Assembly (NCBI GenBank): GCA_021298815.1
Contig: JAJTHE010000009.1
Location: 1 to 53,053 of the forward strand
DNA length: 53,053 bases
From: Betaproteobacteria bacterium
Lineage (GTDB): Bacteria; Pseudomonadota; Gammaproteobacteria; Burkholderiales; CAIKXV01
Direction: 5' to 3'
Positions 51,011-53,053 of this stretch are shown here, in pieces (within the stretch, counting starts at the first letter, position 1; the number at the start of each line of letters is the position of its first letter). The notes under the pieces are model-generated. The model searched no databases. It saw nothing but the letters and a program-made list of their open reading frames with translations, and was not told the DNA's origin. Made by a program: the position numbers and the translations under genes.

Positions 51011-51717
51011 GACAGCTCCTCGGCGACGTTGAAGCGCGTCACGTAGAGCCCGATCGGGTTCTGGATGATCTCCGCCTCGGTCTTCGGCGGCACGATCGCG
51101 TAGTGCACGGTCACCTGCAACGTCCTGGACTGCACCGCGGCACCAAGCGTCCGCGTCTCCGCCCGCACCCGCACCTGCATCACGGCATCGTCGAGCGGCG
51201 CGACTGTGACGATCGCCACCGAACGGCTGAGGCCGGGATCCTTGCGCAGGCGCTCGATCGGCCGGTCCGACTTCATCCAGTCGAGCATCTGCTGGGTGGC
51301 CAGGCCAGAGGTCATCCGGTACGCCTCGGCCAGTTGCCGTTCGGTGAGGTAGGGATCGACGGTCAGCAACTGCTGCACCCAGCGCGACACGAAATAGGTG
51401 CGCTCCGCGCGGCCCGGACGGTAGTTCTGCGCGGCCGCGCGATCGGCGATCGCCATCCCGTTGTCCGCGACCCGCACCACGTACGGCTCGACGGTCTTCA
51501 GCGGCACGAGTACCGAAAGCGCGATGCAGGCGGCCAGCAACGCGATCGTGGTGAGCACCCAGCCGACGAACAACCGGTTGCGATCCACCACCGCGCAGCC
51601 GTAGCGCTCGAACCATTCGACCCGCGCGCGTTCGAACGCGTTCAGCGGCGCCGACGACGGCGGCTCATCAGGCGACGGGCGCAGGCGGCGCAACCCGCGC
51701 AGGACGGACTTCCACAT
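51007..51717 (-). CDS. VirB8/TrbF-like T4SS inner-membrane protein
   Basis: 236 residues: a short cytoplasmic part with ERARVEWFERYG, one membrane helix (VGWVLTTIALLAACIALSVL), then the NTF2-like periplasmic domain with YFVSRWVQQLLTVDPYL and the C-terminal NPIGLYVTRFNVAEEL, all typical of VirB8. VirB8 scaffolds T4SS assembly. It is the first gene of the minus-strand array, so the promoter should lie in 51718-51966. No VirB4, VirB6, VirB11 or VirD4 homologue is present in the window. Confidence 0.88.
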   Translation of the reverse strand: MWKSVLRGLRRLRPSPDEPPSSAPLNAFERARVEWFERYGCAVVDRNRLFVGWVLTTIALLAACIALSVLVPLKTVEPYVVRVADNGMAIADRAAAQNYRPGRAERTYFVSRWVQQLLTVDPYLTERQLAEAYRMTSGLATQQMLDWMKSDRPIERLRKDPGLSRSVAIVTVAPLDDAVMQVRVRAETRTLGAAVQSRTLQVTVHYAIVPPKTEAEIIQNPIGLYVTRFNVAEELS

Positions 51718-51966
51718 GCATCACCCCGTTGGACACGCACCGCAAGGCACGGCGACGGGGCAATGATGGAAGGGACGGCGCGGCGGGTCGCCGGCCGGAA
51801 TCGTCCCTTGCGACGCGATACCTGGGAGGGCTCTATCGCAGGGTTGAGCGGACGGCGCCAGCAGCGCCCCGCGAGATAGAGAACGGGAAAGCGCTGCATC
51901 GCGGGGCGACGCTGGTGGCGTTCCGATCCAACGTCGGGTGAGCGCCCCGATGGAGAACGTACATCG

Positions 51967-52188
51967 TCAGATCCGGGCGCGTACCCTTGCCAGCGCATCC
52001 GGACCCGAGACCAGCACGGAGGCGTCTGCGTCGGCCTCCTCATCGCGAATGGCTGCAAGTTCGTTCCAGCGTGCCTCCCGCGCGCGGTCGGCGTCCAGGC
52101 TGCGGATGACCTCGTCCAACAGCCGCGCGCGATCGGGCGGCGCCAGATCCAGGACCTGCTTCGCGAGCACTTCGACGGGGAGGGACAT
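51967..52188 (-). CDS. Addiction-module protein (RelB/StbD-like antitoxin, TIGR02574 type)
   Basis: 73 residues from ATG 52188: MSLPVEVLAKQVLDLAPPDR, ARLLDEVIRSLDAD, then WNELAAIRDEEADAD. This matches short addiction-module antitoxins that normally precede a RelE/ParE toxin gene. No toxin gene follows on the same strand before the VirB8-like gene, so it is an orphan. About 250 bp of unassigned sequence lie downstream, containing the expected promoter of the secretion/pilus array. Confidence 0.75.
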   Translation of the reverse strand: MSLPVEVLAKQVLDLAPPDRARLLDEVIRSLDADRAREARWNELAAIRDEEADADASVLVSGPDALARVRARI

Positions 52189-52226
52189 GACCGGTCTCCG
52201 GTACAAGCCCGTAGCTTGCCACACTT

Positions 52227-52523
52227 CTACGGCGACTCAGCACGACCCTGGAAGCACGGCGCGAAGCGGCGCCGGGATTCCCTGGTCAAGAAGAATGACA
52301 TCTGCGCAGGGGCGAGCGGGCCCTGGGCCAGATGCCCCAACACCGCCTTCGCTTGCTCGAGGGCAAAGCCCGGAAGCCACTCGACGAACTCAGCGACTGA
52401 AGCGCCACCTTCGAGGTTTTCGAACAAGGCGGCCACGGGCGCCCGCGTTCCGGCAAACACGCAGGCGCCACTGTGGACACCGGGATGGGGTTCGACGGCA
52501 GCGCATGTAGACCGGTCAATCAT
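52227..52523 (-). CDS. DUF433 antitoxin (VapB45-like), reading into a decayed toxin gene
   Basis: 98 residues from ATG 52523. The DUF433 core is clear: VEPHPGVHSGACVFAGTRAP, then VAALFENLEGGASVAEFVEW and LEQAKAVLGHLAQGP. DUF433 proteins are HTH antitoxins for DUF5615 PIN-like toxins encoded just downstream. The frame continues for about 25 unusual residues into the remnant of such a toxin (see 52237-52302). An earlier in-frame ATG at 52634 would add a non-family N-terminus. Confidence 0.72.
   Translation of the reverse strand: MIDRSTCAAVEPHPGVHSGACVFAGTRAPVAALFENLEGGASVAEFVEWLPGFALEQAKAVLGHLAQGPLAPAQMSFFLTRESRRRFAPCFQGRAESP
52237..52302 (-). pseudogene. DUF5615/PIN-like toxin remnant (N-terminus only)
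   Basis: In a second frame overlapping the end of the DUF433 gene, 21 codons read DVILLDQGIPAPLRAVLPGS plus Cys before a stop. This is the N-terminal motif of DUF5615 toxins (xxILLDQGTPxPLRRxLPGH), including the first acidic residue of the PIN-like site. No start codon is obvious and everything after the first strand-helix unit is missing, so the toxin is lost. Confidence 0.6.
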
Positions 52524-52651
52524 GACGCAAGCCTGGCACTTTCTGCCTGCAACGGCGGTGAGGGTGACAGTGATGCCCTGCGCCACCCTTCGATGCGATC
52601 CAGCGGCACGCATGCATGCCGCTGGCGCCAGCATCGGCCGACCGAGGACCG

Positions 52652-53053
52652 CTACTGCGGCTTGATCCCCGCCAACTGCACCGTCTTCTGTGCCGCCGCC
52701 AGGTCGCTCTTCATGCGCGTCGCCAGCGCCTCGGGCGAGCCGCCGAAGATGTCCAGGCCGAGCTGGGTGAAGCGCTCCTTCGCGGCCGGCGTGGCCAGGT
52801 AGCGGTTCACTTCGCCGTTGATCCGGTCGACGATGTCGCGCGGCATCTTCGCCGGGCCGAGCAGGCCGAGCCAGATGCTGGTCGTGAACGCGGGGAAGCC
52901 GACCTCGCCCATCGTCGGCACTTCCGGCAGCAGCGGATGGCGCTTGGGCGAGGTGATCGCCAGCGCGCGGAACTTGCCGGCGCGGATGTGCGGCGAGGCG
53001 GTCGACAGCTGGTCGAACATGATCGGCACATGGCCGCCGATCACGTCGGCACC
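52652..53053 (-). CDS. Bug-family (TctC) solute-binding protein, C-terminal part (cut by window end)
   Basis: The last 133 codons of a Bug receptor: GGHVPIMFDQLSTASPHIRA, KFRALAITSPKRHPLLPEVP, TMGEVGFPAF and a C-terminal helix ending AGIKPQ. The gene continues beyond the right edge, so signal peptide and N-terminal lobe are not visible. Ligand unknown. It is the fifth Bug gene of the window. Confidence 0.88.
   Translation of the reverse strand, partial: GADVIGGHVPIMFDQLSTASPHIRAGKFRALAITSPKRHPLLPEVPTMGEVGFPAFTTSIWLGLLGPAKMPRDIVDRINGEVNRYLATPAAKERFTQLGLDIFGGSPEALATRMKSDLAAAQKTVQLAGIKPQ

Noticed and set aside
26511..51717. Interpretation of the locus as a complete conjugative T4SS
   Set aside because: No VirB4, VirB6, VirB11, coupling protein or relaxase in the window; only the VirB8/9/10 core is seen.

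Overview
The window is a GC-rich chromosomal segment of a betaproteobacterium, most likely Burkholderiales. Five Bug/TctC-type solute receptor genes (one cut by the window edge) without their TctA/TctB permeases, an XrtA/PEP-CTERM-type exopolysaccharide locus, and the codon usage all point that way. No rRNA, tRNA or CRISPR array was found.

Region 1 (1-9788, minus strand) is an exopolysaccharide export locus. It holds an outer-membrane export protein, an outer-membrane beta-barrel protein, a Wzz-type chain-length regulator, a BY-type tyrosine kinase and a PEP-CTERM-locus AAA ATPase. Next to the ATPase lies a decayed SGNH-hydrolase copy (nonsense codon) interrupted by a degenerate IS5-family element with intact ends and TTAG target duplications. 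An intact SGNH hydrolase and a Wzx-like flippase follow.

Region 2 (10.1-26.3 kb) is an archipelago of toxin-antitoxin modules interleaved with Bug receptors and metabolic genes. Modules are HicAB, BrnTA, TumE/TumA, a HigBA copy with a deleted toxin, an orphan BrnA-like fragment, two RelE-like/XRE pairs and an intact HigBA copy. Metabolic genes are a phytanoyl-CoA-type dioxygenase, a zinc alcohol dehydrogenase with an LVIVD beta-propeller, an M19 dipeptidase and a CoA transferase lacking its 5' end. The CoA transferase and a Bug gene meet head to head, both without proper starts.

Region 3 (26.5-51.7 kb, minus strand) is one long operon-like array combining VirB8/VirB9/VirB10-like genes, a VirB9-CTD/OmpA/TcpQ-like fusion, and an R64-type (IVb) pilus set: secretin lipoprotein, PilO-like, GspM-like, assembly ATPase, PilR-like membrane protein, pilin, two pilin-like proteins, a PilT-like ATPase, a PilP/GspC-like protein and a lytic transglycosylase.

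Region 4 (33510-42707) is an integrative element of about 9.2 kb inserted inside the assembly ATPase gene of that operon, between the Walker A and Walker B halves. It is flanked by a 15-bp direct repeat that encodes WHQME in the target. It has a P4-type tyrosine integrase, an AlpA-like regulator, a Toprim/DUF3987 replication protein, small conserved genes, RTACCCCC arm-type repeats at both ends, and cargo including a PEP-CTERM-like protein and a secreted thermonuclease. No relaxase or phage structural genes are visible. Precise excision would restore the ATPase reading frame, so the element may act as a reversible switch for the pilus.

Region 5 (51.9-53.05 kb) holds an addiction-module protein, a DUF433 antitoxin beside a truncated DUF5615-type toxin remnant, and the 3' part of a fifth Bug receptor.
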